A stretch of DNA of 64,000 nucleotides from JAEWSN01 sp942493335 (GTDB lineage: Bacteria; Bacillota; Clostridia; DSM-8532): NCBI GenBank assembly GCA_942493335.1, contig OW818693.1, forward strand, positions 1,488,001-1,552,000, given 5' to 3'. The position numbers were made by a program, and so were the translations under genes. Of this stretch, positions 25,136 to 33,398 are shown piece after piece. The first letter of the stretch is position 1. Each line of letters opens with the position of its first letter. The notes below the pieces were generated by a model that did no database searches, was not told the origin of the DNA, and was given only the letters and a program-made list of their open reading frames with translations.

Positions 25136-26452
25136 TTATTCGTCAAAAACCGTATGCCTGAGCTTCCAGACGCCTGCGTCCTTCTTCCAAAGATGCGGGG
25201 AGCGGAACTTGTCGGCCAGATGCATGAAATATTCGCGATCCATGATGCGCTGTTCGAACATCTGCGAAGCGACCGGGTATTCCTTTTCGGTGATGCTCAG
25301 ATACTTGAATATCTCGTCAGCGAAACGTTCCGGAAACTCCCCGTCGTATTTCCTGACAAGGGCCACCCCTTCATCCCGATCGATCTCATTGTTCCGGATC
25401 TCCTGCGCTGCGTCATAGGTCGCGCGCCCGATGCCGAACTTGGTGTACGTGGTGTAGTAATGGAAATCATCTATCTTGTCGTCGATGCTGTTGTATTTGC
25501 TATAGGTCCCTGGTGTTCTTTCCGGCGAAGGCTGGAAGTTCCCATTCTCCACCGAGTAGTAATAAGCTCCCTGAGGATGCCATTTGAGGTAATACCCGAG
25601 GTAATGAACCTCGATCTTTTTCTTCTCGATATCATCGGGATTGGCTGGAACATAGGGATTCAAGGCAACGGGTTCCACGCCGAAATCCTTTTCCAGCGAT
25701 TCAATGGTCACGCCGCCAAGATACACCTTGCTCTTGTCATCCGAGACAAAATACTTCCAGTCCCGTTTTGCCGATTGCGTGTCGGAGATCGGGTTCCCGT
25801 ATTCGGCTTCATTCTCACCGTAGAATACAAGCGGAAGGTTGAACAGCACCGCCATCTTCGGTGCGAGAGACTTCTGCCCGAAAATAAACGGTTGGAATGG
25901 ATGGAACAGATTCTCAACAGCCAGTCGTGTCAACAAACGGTGGGACTTGCCGTCCGGAGTGCAGAGATAGTTGTCAAAGCCTGCATGAATCCAGGACTGG
26001 AAGTTATCCCATCCCCAGGGGGTATGGATATGCGGCGCCCATGTGACGGTGAGGGGATGCATGCCGTATTTGTACTTCAGCATGTGTGCTGCATAAAAAC
26101 TGTCCTTGCCGCCGGAGCCGGGTACAAGACAGTCATAGGAACCATCGTTTTTCCTGTGTCTGTCGCAAAGCTCGATCAATTCCTTCTCGCGCAGATCCCA
26201 GTCTATTGTCTTGTATTTCTGCTCGGAAGCGCGGCAAGCGTCGCAAACGCCGTCTTCGGAGAAGTGGATGGTCTCCTTTTTGGAATCCTTGTTATGCTGG
26301 TATTCAACGGTGGAATTGGGCCGTTGATTTGAAATGACACATTTTTTGCAGAATTTCACTTCTCTCGGAAGGCCATACTTGGTTTCCAGTTGGCTTTCCT
26401 CACACTCGAATTTGCTGAAGTCAATATGGGTCTGCCTCATCAACTTCTCCAT
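25136..26452 (-). CDS. N-acetyl sugar amidotransferase (WbpG/PseA/PtmG-type)
   Basis: A 438-residue member of the N-acetyl sugar amidotransferase family. An N-terminal zinc-like pair (FCKKC and VCDAC) precedes a PP-loop ATPase motif (VPGSGGKDSFYAA, about residue 150). It should use ammonia from the HisH/HisF pair to convert an N-acetyl to an acetamidino group. The start at 26452 has AAAGGGG at good spacing. An in-frame ATG at 26560 would add 36 residues including another CPSC; I regard it as less likely. Overlaps nothing and lies 9 bp before the HisF-like gene. Confidence 0.88.
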   Translation of the reverse strand: MEKLMRQTHIDFSKFECEESQLETKYGLPREVKFCKKCVISNQRPNSTVEYQHNKDSKKETIHFSEDGVCDACRASEQKYKTIDWDLREKELIELCDRHRKNDGSYDCLVPGSGGKDSFYAAHMLKYKYGMHPLTVTWAPHIHTPWGWDNFQSWIHAGFDNYLCTPDGKSHRLLTRLAVENLFHPFQPFIFGQKSLAPKMAVLFNLPLVFYGENEAEYGNPISDTQSAKRDWKYFVSDDKSKVYLGGVTIESLEKDFGVEPVALNPYVPANPDDIEKKKIEVHYLGYYLKWHPQGAYYYSVENGNFQPSPERTPGTYSKYNSIDDKIDDFHYYTTYTKFGIGRATYDAAQEIRNNEIDRDEGVALVRKYDGEFPERFADEIFKYLSITEKEYPVASQMFEQRIMDREYFMHLADKFRSPHLWKKDAGVWKLRHTVFDE

Positions 26453-26585
26453 TACGAATCCCCTTTCGCTGCTTGGTTTGAATTGGCAAGAATCATTGAG
26501 CAAGAGTTCGGGCTCCGGTTCCTGACATGAAGGGCATCGTTTATCCCGTACATGAACCATCCATTGTCGGGTTCACCCTTTGGAA

Positions 26586-27611
26586 TCATTCAAGGTCAGT
26601 CCACTGAAGGGCTTGGTCCACTCCGATGTCGTTTCTGGCCACCCTGCCGATGATGCTTTCATAGTACCTGGGTTCCATACCATTGGCAGGTCTCTTGATT
26701 TCCAGATCCCCTTCACCGAAAACATGACCTTGGGGGATTGCTTTTGCCGCAACAATGGATTTCCTGACCAGATCCCTGATGGGTCTTTCCGACTCCCTCA
26801 TTGCCTTGACCCCGTCCCCAAAGGCAATTTCGATGCTGCGGATACAAGTGACCATCCGTTTCAGTTCCTGTGGTTCCAGCGATGCCTTGTGATCGGGACC
26901 CGGCAGTGATTTATCCAGCGTGAAGTGTTTCTCGATGATGCCTGCCCCCATTGCAACCGCAGCCAGGGGGATCTCGATGCCTTCCGTGTGGTCTGAATAT
27001 CCGACCTTCACTTTGAATGCCTCTTTCAGCGTCTGCATGGCACGAAGGTTGACATCCTCTAGACGGGCCGGATAATTGGTTGTGCAATGAAGCAGGGAAA
27101 CATGCCTGTTGCCGGAAGAATACACCGCATGCAATCCCTCTTCCGTTTCGCCGAGTGTGGCCATGCCTGTGGAAAGGATGACCGGTTTCCCTTTTGCCCC
27201 CACATGTCTGAGAAACGGCGTGTTTGTCAGGTCGCCCGAACTGATCTTGTACAAGGGAACCGCCAGTCGCTCCAGCATATCCGCACTGTCATCATCAAAA
27301 GGAGTCGAAAGAAACAGAATTCCTGCCTTGTCACAGTACTCCTTGATCGCCACATGAGAAGCCCACGACAGCTCCAACCTTACCAGAAGCTCATGTTGGC
27401 CCTCGTTTCGGCCCGTATTGTCAGCCTGGTATCTTGCCATGGCCGCATTGCGCGTCACAAGTTTGTCCGCCTTGAAGGTCTGAAATTTGACGGCATCGGC
27501 ACCTGCATCCATTGCGGCATCCACAAGGCGTTTCGCCATGTCGAGATTCCCGTTGTGGTTGACTCCCGCTTCCGCGATGACAAATACAGACTTGCCGTTT
27601 TCCAGAAGCAT
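26586..27611 (-). CDS. legI: N,N'-diacetyllegionaminic acid synthase (NeuB/LegI family)
   Basis: A 341-residue sialic acid synthase-family enzyme condensing PEP with a 6-deoxy-diacetamidomannose. The TIM barrel carries IAEAGVNHNGNLDMAK, DAVKFQT, KISSGDLTN, STGMAT and GYSDHTEG; a C-terminal SAF/antifreeze-like domain covers about residues 280-341. Distinction of LegI from NeuB and PseI rests on the neighbouring legB, legC, ptmE and legG homologues. It lies 3 bp from legF. Confidence 0.91.
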   Translation of the reverse strand: MLLENGKSVFVIAEAGVNHNGNLDMAKRLVDAAMDAGADAVKFQTFKADKLVTRNAAMARYQADNTGRNEGQHELLVRLELSWASHVAIKEYCDKAGILFLSTPFDDDSADMLERLAVPLYKISSGDLTNTPFLRHVGAKGKPVILSTGMATLGETEEGLHAVYSSGNRHVSLLHCTTNYPARLEDVNLRAMQTLKEAFKVKVGYSDHTEGIEIPLAAVAMGAGIIEKHFTLDKSLPGPDHKASLEPQELKRMVTCIRSIEIAFGDGVKAMRESERPIRDLVRKSIVAAKAIPQGHVFGEGDLEIKRPANGMEPRYYESIIGRVARNDIGVDQALQWTDLE

Positions 27612-27614
27612 AGG

Positions 27615-28310
27615 TTACTTTCCCTCTCTCTCCCGAATCAGCATTTCCGCATATCTGAAATCCCTTTCGGTATCGATGTCAACCGAATCATCCACGCTCA
27701 TTATATATCCGGTCTCGTTTTTCACAATCATGCTTTTTTCCTGAAGGAGGCTTGTCGTCCGGACAACCCAGATCGCACCGTTGAACCGATAGACTTCGGG
27801 CAGATCCTGCCTTCTGAGTACCAGCCCCTCTTGTTTGATGAAGGATTCAAGTTTGTCCCCCTTGAAAACCTGCGTCCAGCAGGGATGCACTTCAGCTTCG
27901 CAGACAGAAACAATCCCGTCCATCTTCGTAGCGATCAGTCTCTCAATGGCTTCATCGATGTGCCTGGCGGTCTTCATCGGCGCTGTGCATTGAAGAAGGC
28001 ATACGTAATCAGGTGAATAACCTTCACTCTCCTTCAATCGTTGCACAGTATAGAGGATTGCGTCAATGGAGGGGGAGGTATCGGATGCCAGCGCGGCTGG
28101 ACGCAGAAAAGGAACTTCTGCGCCATATACCTCACTCACCCCGGCGATTTCCGGGTCATCGGTGGAAACAAGGACACGATTGAGGTACCGACTCTTGCCG
28201 GCTTCGGCGATGGTATGGGCGATGAGTGGTTTTCCGGCCAGGTCCCTGATGTTCTTCCCGGGAAGGCCTTTGGATCCGCCACGGGCGGGGATGATCGCGA
28301 GAATTTCCAT
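27615..28310 (-). CDS. legF: CMP-legionaminic acid cytidylyltransferase (NeuA/LegF family)
   Basis: A 231-residue CMP-nonulosonate synthetase. The CTP-binding IPARGGSKGLPGKN at the N-terminus and the LQCTAPMKTARHIDEAI and SVDDSVDIDTERDF segments are diagnostic. It activates the nonulosonic acid for transfer to flagellin by Maf. It overlaps nothing but lies 4 bp from the SGNH gene and 3 bp from legI, so it is clearly in one operon. Confidence 0.91.
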   Translation of the reverse strand: MEILAIIPARGGSKGLPGKNIRDLAGKPLIAHTIAEAGKSRYLNRVLVSTDDPEIAGVSEVYGAEVPFLRPAALASDTSPSIDAILYTVQRLKESEGYSPDYVCLLQCTAPMKTARHIDEAIERLIATKMDGIVSVCEAEVHPCWTQVFKGDKLESFIKQEGLVLRRQDLPEVYRFNGAIWVVRTTSLLQEKSMIVKNETGYIMSVDDSVDIDTERDFRYAEMLIREREGK

Positions 28311-28314
28311 TTCA

Positions 28315-29004
28315 TCATTCCTTCATCTTCTGTATGATTTGGATCAGATCATCCGCCACTGCCTTGTGCGACGCTGCACTGTAGTGGAAACGATCGGGTG
28401 CCAGCGCCCTGTCCAGACCGATTTCCATGAAGCGGGAAAACGCATCGACACAAGGGATGCCATTATGTGCGCAATAGGCGGTGATGGCCTCATTATACCG
28501 TTGAATGTGCCGGTTTGCATTAATAAAGCGATAATTCAGAATGGGATTGATGTTCACCAACGCTGTCCTGATGCCGTTCTCCTGAAAAGGAACCATGCAG
28601 GCGTCGATATTGGCCAACGTCTGTTCGATGGTGAAGTAGTGCTTCGGCTTCGCCAGAATCTGCAACAGAAACTCCAGAGGATTCAGAAACCAGGTTCTTG
28701 CCGCCAACCTCATACCCTTCGACATTTTCATCTTGTACATGGCCCGGATGAGCTTGCCACGGCGTTCCCTGTGCAAACCTCTGGGCAAGGCATCATTGAT
28801 GCCGAATGCGTAGATTGCGATATCGGGCTTTGCCCCGATAGCCGTCTCCAAATTGTCCAGTGCTTCCCGGGTAGTCATCCCATCCAGATCCACGATCTGG
28901 ATTTCAGTGTCCGGAAAATGCTGTTTCAGCAAGGCGGGATACCGCAACGGCTCTTCGACGGCCGCGTCGATCGCCATGCAATCCGTGTAGAACAGAATCT
29001 TCAT
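28315..29004 (-). CDS. SGNH-fold hydrolase-like protein, possibly lacking the usual Ser nucleophile
   Basis: A 229-residue cytoplasmic protein of SGNH/GDSL appearance. Block III is GINDAL (about residue 68) and the C-terminal catalytic-type Asp-His pair is DRFHYS (about 205-210). The N-terminal block where GDS is expected reads YTDCMAID, so the nucleophile could be Cys10 or the protein could be non-catalytic. It lies between legF and maf and may act on, or bind, an O-acyl group of the glycan. Function is not known. Confidence 0.7.
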   Translation of the reverse strand: MKILFYTDCMAIDAAVEEPLRYPALLKQHFPDTEIQIVDLDGMTTREALDNLETAIGAKPDIAIYAFGINDALPRGLHRERRGKLIRAMYKMKMSKGMRLAARTWFLNPLEFLLQILAKPKHYFTIEQTLANIDACMVPFQENGIRTALVNINPILNYRFINANRHIQRYNEAITAYCAHNGIPCVDAFSRFMEIGLDRALAPDRFHYSAASHKAVADDLIQIIQKMKE

Positions 29005-29064
29005 GCAACACTCCCTTAATTACAAAAAGGCTGGATCCGGTCATATGAGTTCTGATCCTGCATT

Positions 29065-30942
29065 CTACAGGTTTTTCACCCGGTACACCTCATGAATCAA
29101 GCTGTTGATGTATTCGCAAACCGCAGCGGTTTCCAGGCTCTGCTTCTTTACAAAGACCATCCTCGCCATGTTTTTGACAATGTCATTGTCGTTTTTTGTC
29201 AGTTCGCTATCCATGATGATTTTGTGGATGGCGATGGTCTGTTCGATGGAACCAATGATGTAGGTCTTGTAGAACGGGTCTTCTTCCAGTGCGGTCTGCA
29301 ACTTGTTGATCTGTTTGGCAAGTGCGATGTGTTTTCCATCCTGAAACCGATGGCTGTCGAGGATGACTTTCAGATCATCGATCAGTACGACCAGGCGCTT
29401 CGTGATCTCAAGCAACTTGGCGGACTCGGAGAGGATGCCGTCGAAATAGTTTCGGTATTCAGTCCGCCCGATTTCAATATGTCCTTTGCCATGCTCGTAG
29501 AATTCCCGCATCTTGCCATCAAGGTCATAATCTTGTTTCATGTAGGCATTTGTTACATCCCGGAAGTCCCTGACTTCACAAAGATCGACTCCGATTCCGC
29601 CCTCTGTTGCATTGATGAATCGGAATCCTTTCGCAACGGCAGCCTTCACCTTGTTCTCCATGGCGCTTTTGGATGCCAGGAGAGGCCGCGTCGTATAGGT
29701 TTCCTCTCCATATATGTCAATAGCCTTGACCAGATCCTTGTCTCCCGACTTGACTTGTTCTTCGAAATTCATGTTGTGGGCTGCGCCTTCAGCATGAAAC
29801 TTCAGATCCGTACAGGCAAAATCCTGACCGACCAGAACGACTGGATTGCATCCGAAATGGGTTGCAATCCCGACATTGATGCCAGCTACGGTCGCATCCG
29901 GAGGCATTTCCTGAAAATCTATGTTCATCTGATTCCCAAAAATCCGGGCAAGGTGATCCAGCGAATCGATGAACACAATTTTCTTCTCCGGATAAATATC
30001 GATCAATTCATAATAGCATCGGTTCAGATATATCAGAGAAATGCCTTCAAACTCTATCCCCCGATAGATATCCTTGATCAAGGGAGATCCGTCGATGACG
30101 ACGGCAAAACGCGGTGTGATGTTGTTTTTCTTTAAGATCGTGAGGGCGGAACCCCCTGCAAGAACCACGCACCGATTGCTCAATTCCCGTATCTGTTCAA
30201 TATTTCTTTCAAGGGAAGGACCTGCCGACACAATCAGGGCTGGAACATCCCGAAACAGATTCTCCATTTCCTTCCCGTTATATGCGCCATTGATATTGGA
30301 AATGTTCATGATGAAATTGGCAATCCACATCTCCTTGAAGTAATCATTTGTCTGCAGGTTGACGGACATGAGATTGATCATATCCGCAAATCTCTTCTGG
30401 ATTCTACCAAACAAGTCGGCATACAGAATGGCATAATTCGAGTAGACGCGAAAATCAGCTTTTTCAAACGGTCTCGTCTTGAAAAACCCGAAGAGCAAAT
30501 CGACAATCACATCATCATTGTCGTTCAGTATGAAAAACGTGTTTTTCCTGGAGAACAACGCCTTCATGCTTCCGTTTTCAAGGAAAAGCTTGAAGATACG
30601 CGTATCCGGTTCAACAACGAATATGGCGGCATCCGGATTTACAGCTTTCAAAAGAGCGGCGAGATGATATCCCATACCAAGACCGAAGACAACGACAAGC
30701 CCCGCTTCGGCGTCATGACCGGATGCCCAGCGTTCCGCTTCAGAAAGCACATTGTACTGGCTATGGATGAAAATCTCGCGATCTCCCTCCCGAACCGCCA
30801 CATTCTTCTGGCCAGCCTTATTCATGCATAAGGATACCGATGAATCCTCCGCAGAAAGTGCATCCAGCCTTTTCGCTGCATCTTCGTACAGGACGTGGTT
30901 CATCTGATCAAAATACGCAAGATTCTCATCGTACAGATTCAT
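29065..30942 (-). CDS. maf: Motility accessory factor Maf, putative flagellin nonulosonic acid transferase
   Basis: A 625-residue protein with the central MAF_flag10/DUF115 domain (ALIVSAGPSLERNIEQI; AVVIDGSPLI; VLVGQDFACTD). The N-terminal region is Maf-like (VVVFGLGMGYHLAALL; IFVVEPD). Maf proteins are needed for transfer of legionaminic or pseudaminic acid to Ser/Thr of flagellin in the cytoplasm. It is encoded directly with a full legionaminic acid pathway and near two flagellins. The start at 30942 has AAGGAG. Confidence 0.92.
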   Translation of the reverse strand: MNLYDENLAYFDQMNHVLYEDAAKRLDALSAEDSSVSLCMNKAGQKNVAVREGDREIFIHSQYNVLSEAERWASGHDAEAGLVVVFGLGMGYHLAALLKAVNPDAAIFVVEPDTRIFKLFLENGSMKALFSRKNTFFILNDNDDVIVDLLFGFFKTRPFEKADFRVYSNYAILYADLFGRIQKRFADMINLMSVNLQTNDYFKEMWIANFIMNISNINGAYNGKEMENLFRDVPALIVSAGPSLERNIEQIRELSNRCVVLAGGSALTILKKNNITPRFAVVIDGSPLIKDIYRGIEFEGISLIYLNRCYYELIDIYPEKKIVFIDSLDHLARIFGNQMNIDFQEMPPDATVAGINVGIATHFGCNPVVLVGQDFACTDLKFHAEGAAHNMNFEEQVKSGDKDLVKAIDIYGEETYTTRPLLASKSAMENKVKAAVAKGFRFINATEGGIGVDLCEVRDFRDVTNAYMKQDYDLDGKMREFYEHGKGHIEIGRTEYRNYFDGILSESAKLLEITKRLVVLIDDLKVILDSHRFQDGKHIALAKQINKLQTALEEDPFYKTYIIGSIEQTIAIHKIIMDSELTKNDNDIVKNMARMVFVKKQSLETAAVCEYINSLIHEVYRVKNL

Positions 30943-30959
30943 CGTTCAGGCTCCTTGTA

Positions 30960-31295
30960 CTAATTGTATTGCTTCGCTCTGCAATCTTTCAGTATGTCTT
31001 CCAGAATGGCGATCACCTCATATTCAAACAAATCTGCGACCAAAACGGTATCCTTTTCAACCAATGCTCCGTTGATCTGATTCAACATCCCATTCAACCC
31101 ATTCGTGATCTCCTCTGATTTATCAGTGCTCAATCCTGCATATGCCTGACTGATCCACGCAAGTCCTTCGATGATCTTGTTCAATAGTGCATATCCAGCG
31201 TGGTTGTTTCCCTCATGGAAAAAATAGACCATGTCCCTGATTCCGGTAATCAGATTTGGGATATAACGGAGAAGTTCATTCTTCAGTTCTTCCAC
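30960..31295 (-). CDS. Small helical protein upstream of maf, function unknown
   Basis: A 111-residue acidic, mainly helical protein starting at GTG 31295 with a strong ATGGAGG site. It has no cysteine cluster, signal or catalytic motif I recognise. It is the first gene of the glycosylation island, 17 bp from maf. Position suggests a helper for Maf or a chaperone-like partner of flagellin, but nothing in the sequence proves it. Confidence 0.75.
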   Translation of the reverse strand: MEELKNELLRYIPNLITGIRDMVYFFHEGNNHAGYALLNKIIEGLAWISQAYAGLSTDKSEEITNGLNGMLNQINGALVEKDTVLVADLFEYEVIAILEDILKDCRAKQYN

Positions 31296-31365
31296 TGCAA
31301 ACCTCCATTTGATGATGTCTCCCTAGCAGGATATGCTAAATTGAGCATACCGTCGCGCGATTGCA

Positions 31366-31394
31366 ATTTCCCCATATTATATATATATATATCG
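31366..31394. repeat. AT-dinucleotide run
   Basis: A near-pure (AT)n run at about 31374-31393 in the leader of the 111-residue gene, just inside the exon flanking the group II intron. It may be part of promoter DNA; no clear promoter could be assigned. Confidence 0.7.
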
Positions 31395-31434
31395 GTATTC
31401 ACGCTGCTCCCGAGTATCATTTTCTTTGATGTAC

Positions 31435-33351
31435 ATCGAGTAGGAGGCGGCCCGTTAGTCGGGCCGCCGACCTCTCACACCACCGTACGTACCGTTCGGT
31501 ATACGGCGGTTCATCAGGGTCATTTGGTTGAAAGACAGTCAGTCAGAAAGATAAATCCAAATTCCTTGAGATAACGATTCGTCAAAGATGTACCCAGGAT
31601 TGGGCTACCGGCTGTTCGCCAGTAGCTCTTTCTTGTGTTGGCGAATTCCCATGCTTTTGAGTTTTCAACACCAAGCCTGACCAAATGGTCATGCTTGGTT
31701 CGAATCCTCTTCCACTGTTTCCACCAGCACATGCGGATGCGTCTCCGCATCCATTCATCCAATTGCGAAGCCGGGGTTTTCATGTCTGCCAGTTTGAAAT
31801 ACCCTGCCCAGCCCTTCACGAGCCGGTTCAGTTTATCCCGCTTGACTTCCATACTTTCCGACCTGCTTCTGGACGTACATGCACGCACCTTGTCCTTGAA
31901 ACGGCCATAGGATTTCGGGTGGACTCTCGCCCTAATCTCCCCGGTCTTCGGAACCTTTCGAAAAGAGAATCCCAGAAACTTACTCCGGTACACACTTCCC
32001 ACCAGACTCTTTTCCCGGTTCACCTTGAGTTTGAGCCTTCCCTCCAGAAAACACGTAATGCTTTCTTTCGCCCGGTTTCCCGCTTTGCGGCTCTTCACAT
32101 AGATTTGGAAGTCATCCGCATACCGGCAGAACCGGTGTCCTCGCCGTTCCAGTTCCTTGTCCAGTTCATCCAGCAGAATGTTGGTCAGTAATGGGCTGAG
32201 CGGACCACCTTGCGGCGTGCCTATTTCATTTCTGACCTCGACCCCGTTCTCGAGAATGCCTGCCTCCAAATACTTGCGTATCAGGCGCAGCACACGCTTG
32301 TCGTCCACCTTCCTCGCCACCAGCGACATGAGTTTGTCGTGGTTGACCCGGTCGAAGAACTTTTCGAGGTCCATCTCCACCACTGTCCCGTGCCCTTCCT
32401 GAACATATGCGCATGCTGCCTTGATTGCATCGTGCGCACTTTTCTTCGGACGGAATCCGTAACTCGACGCCGAGAATCCCGGGTCGAATACCGGAGTCAG
32501 GGCTTGGGCAATAGCCTGTTGGATGAGTCTGTCCATGACGGTTGGTATCCCAAGTTGTCGGGTTCCTCCGTTCGGTTTCGGTATTTCTACCTTCCTTACG
32601 GCTTGGGGAGTGTAATCCCCTTCGAGCAATTGCTGACGGTAGTTCGGCCACTCGGCCCACAGGTGGGTTCGAAGTTCATCGACCTGCATCCCGTCGACTC
32701 CATGGCTTCCCTTATTGGATTTCACCCGCTTGAATGCTGCTGTCATGTTGTCTTTGGCGAGAATCCTTTCCATCAGCGTCTGCCCGTCTGACTTGGTCCC
32801 GTTTCCTCCTCCATGCGTCGCCGGTGGATTGCTCAGCGCCTCCGTTTCCTCTCGGGGTTCCACCCCTACCCGCCACGGACGACCTTCATATGAAGTTGTC
32901 TGCTGTCGTTGCGAATCCTTCGAAACTTTCATGTGCTCTGGAAACCTCCTGATGTTCGGCCCTTCCCGTCTGTTTCGAACCAGCCGGTACTATGGCCTCT
33001 GCTGACTTCTGGCTGTTCAGCCGTACCTCCCGGTACGGGTTGTCGTCTCTGAAAAAAAACATCCACGACGTACAAGCCAGATCTCCACGGGTAAGCTCGC
33101 GTTCCTTCATCCCATCTACCTGCCGCATATACACCCTTTGCCTCGTATAGCATTGGACTTCGCTTTGTTCAGCAAGCTCGTCCGACTTGGGATGCCTTGT
33201 ATGCGATTTCTGTTCGTCAGGCCGGGATTTTGCCTCCGGCTTCCTTCAGATTCCACCTCGCGATGGACACCCTTGCCTTTGGCTAATGGTTGGTGCTATC
33301 AACCTCCATAGCGGACTTTCACCGCCAAGAACGCGCGCATGCCGCGCGCAC
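31435..33351 (-). mobile_element. Group II intron with encoded maturase
   Basis: About 1.9 kb on the minus strand. The 5' end reads GTGCGCGCGG at 33351 downward, followed by the conserved GGCGGTGAAAGTCCGC region. The 3' end carries a domain V-like hairpin (around 31480-31512, GAACCGCCGTATACC...GGTACGTACGGTGG). A domain VI-like stem ending CCTCCTACTCGAT at about 31435 follows, with a candidate branch-point A. The encoded reverse transcriptase is intact. The element sits directly after the U-tract of the flagellin 1 terminator. Borders are read from motifs and could be off by a few bases at the 3' end. Confidence 0.88.
31520..32932 (-). CDS. ltrA: Group II intron reverse transcriptase/maturase
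   Basis: A 470-residue intron-encoded protein. The RT domain has IPTVMDRLIQQA, GFRPKKSAHDAI, VVEMDLEKFFDRVNHD, GTPQGGPLSPLL and the catalytic CRYADDF. A maturase/GIIM domain follows (about residues 370-430, MKTPASQLDEWMRRRIRMCWWKQW region). No HNH endonuclease is visible at the C-terminus. It lies wholly within the intron and should assist splicing and retrohoming. AGGAGG precedes the ATG. Confidence 0.95.
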   Translation of the reverse strand: MKVSKDSQRQQTTSYEGRPWRVGVEPREETEALSNPPATHGGGNGTKSDGQTLMERILAKDNMTAAFKRVKSNKGSHGVDGMQVDELRTHLWAEWPNYRQQLLEGDYTPQAVRKVEIPKPNGGTRQLGIPTVMDRLIQQAIAQALTPVFDPGFSASSYGFRPKKSAHDAIKAACAYVQEGHGTVVEMDLEKFFDRVNHDKLMSLVARKVDDKRVLRLIRKYLEAGILENGVEVRNEIGTPQGGPLSPLLTNILLDELDKELERRGHRFCRYADDFQIYVKSRKAGNRAKESITCFLEGRLKLKVNREKSLVGSVYRSKFLGFSFRKVPKTGEIRARVHPKSYGRFKDKVRACTSRSRSESMEVKRDKLNRLVKGWAGYFKLADMKTPASQLDEWMRRRIRMCWWKQWKRIRTKHDHLVRLGVENSKAWEFANTRKSYWRTAGSPILGTSLTNRYLKEFGFIFLTDCLSTK

Positions 33352-33352
33352 T

Positions 33353-33384
33353 GAAAAAAAAGAGCCAGCCTTCCGGCTGACTCT
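33353..33384 (-). terminator. Terminator of flagellin 1, abutting the intron
   Basis: A 10-bp stem (AGAGTCAGCC/GGCTGGCTCT, one G-U pair), loop GGAA, then a run of eight T on the minus strand, immediately followed by CA and the intron 5' end. The same kind of hairpin follows flagellin 2 without an intron. Confidence 0.92.
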
Positions 33385-33398
33385 TTTCGATGCAATAC

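Noticed and set aside
31329..31352. Inverted repeat ATGCT-AAATTG-AGCAT as an operator before the 111-residue gene
   Set aside because: The stem is only five bases and no regulator or promoter could be tied to it.
32886..33153. Small frames upstream of the maturase gene
   Set aside because: They lie within the structured 5' RNA of the group II intron and have no protein features.
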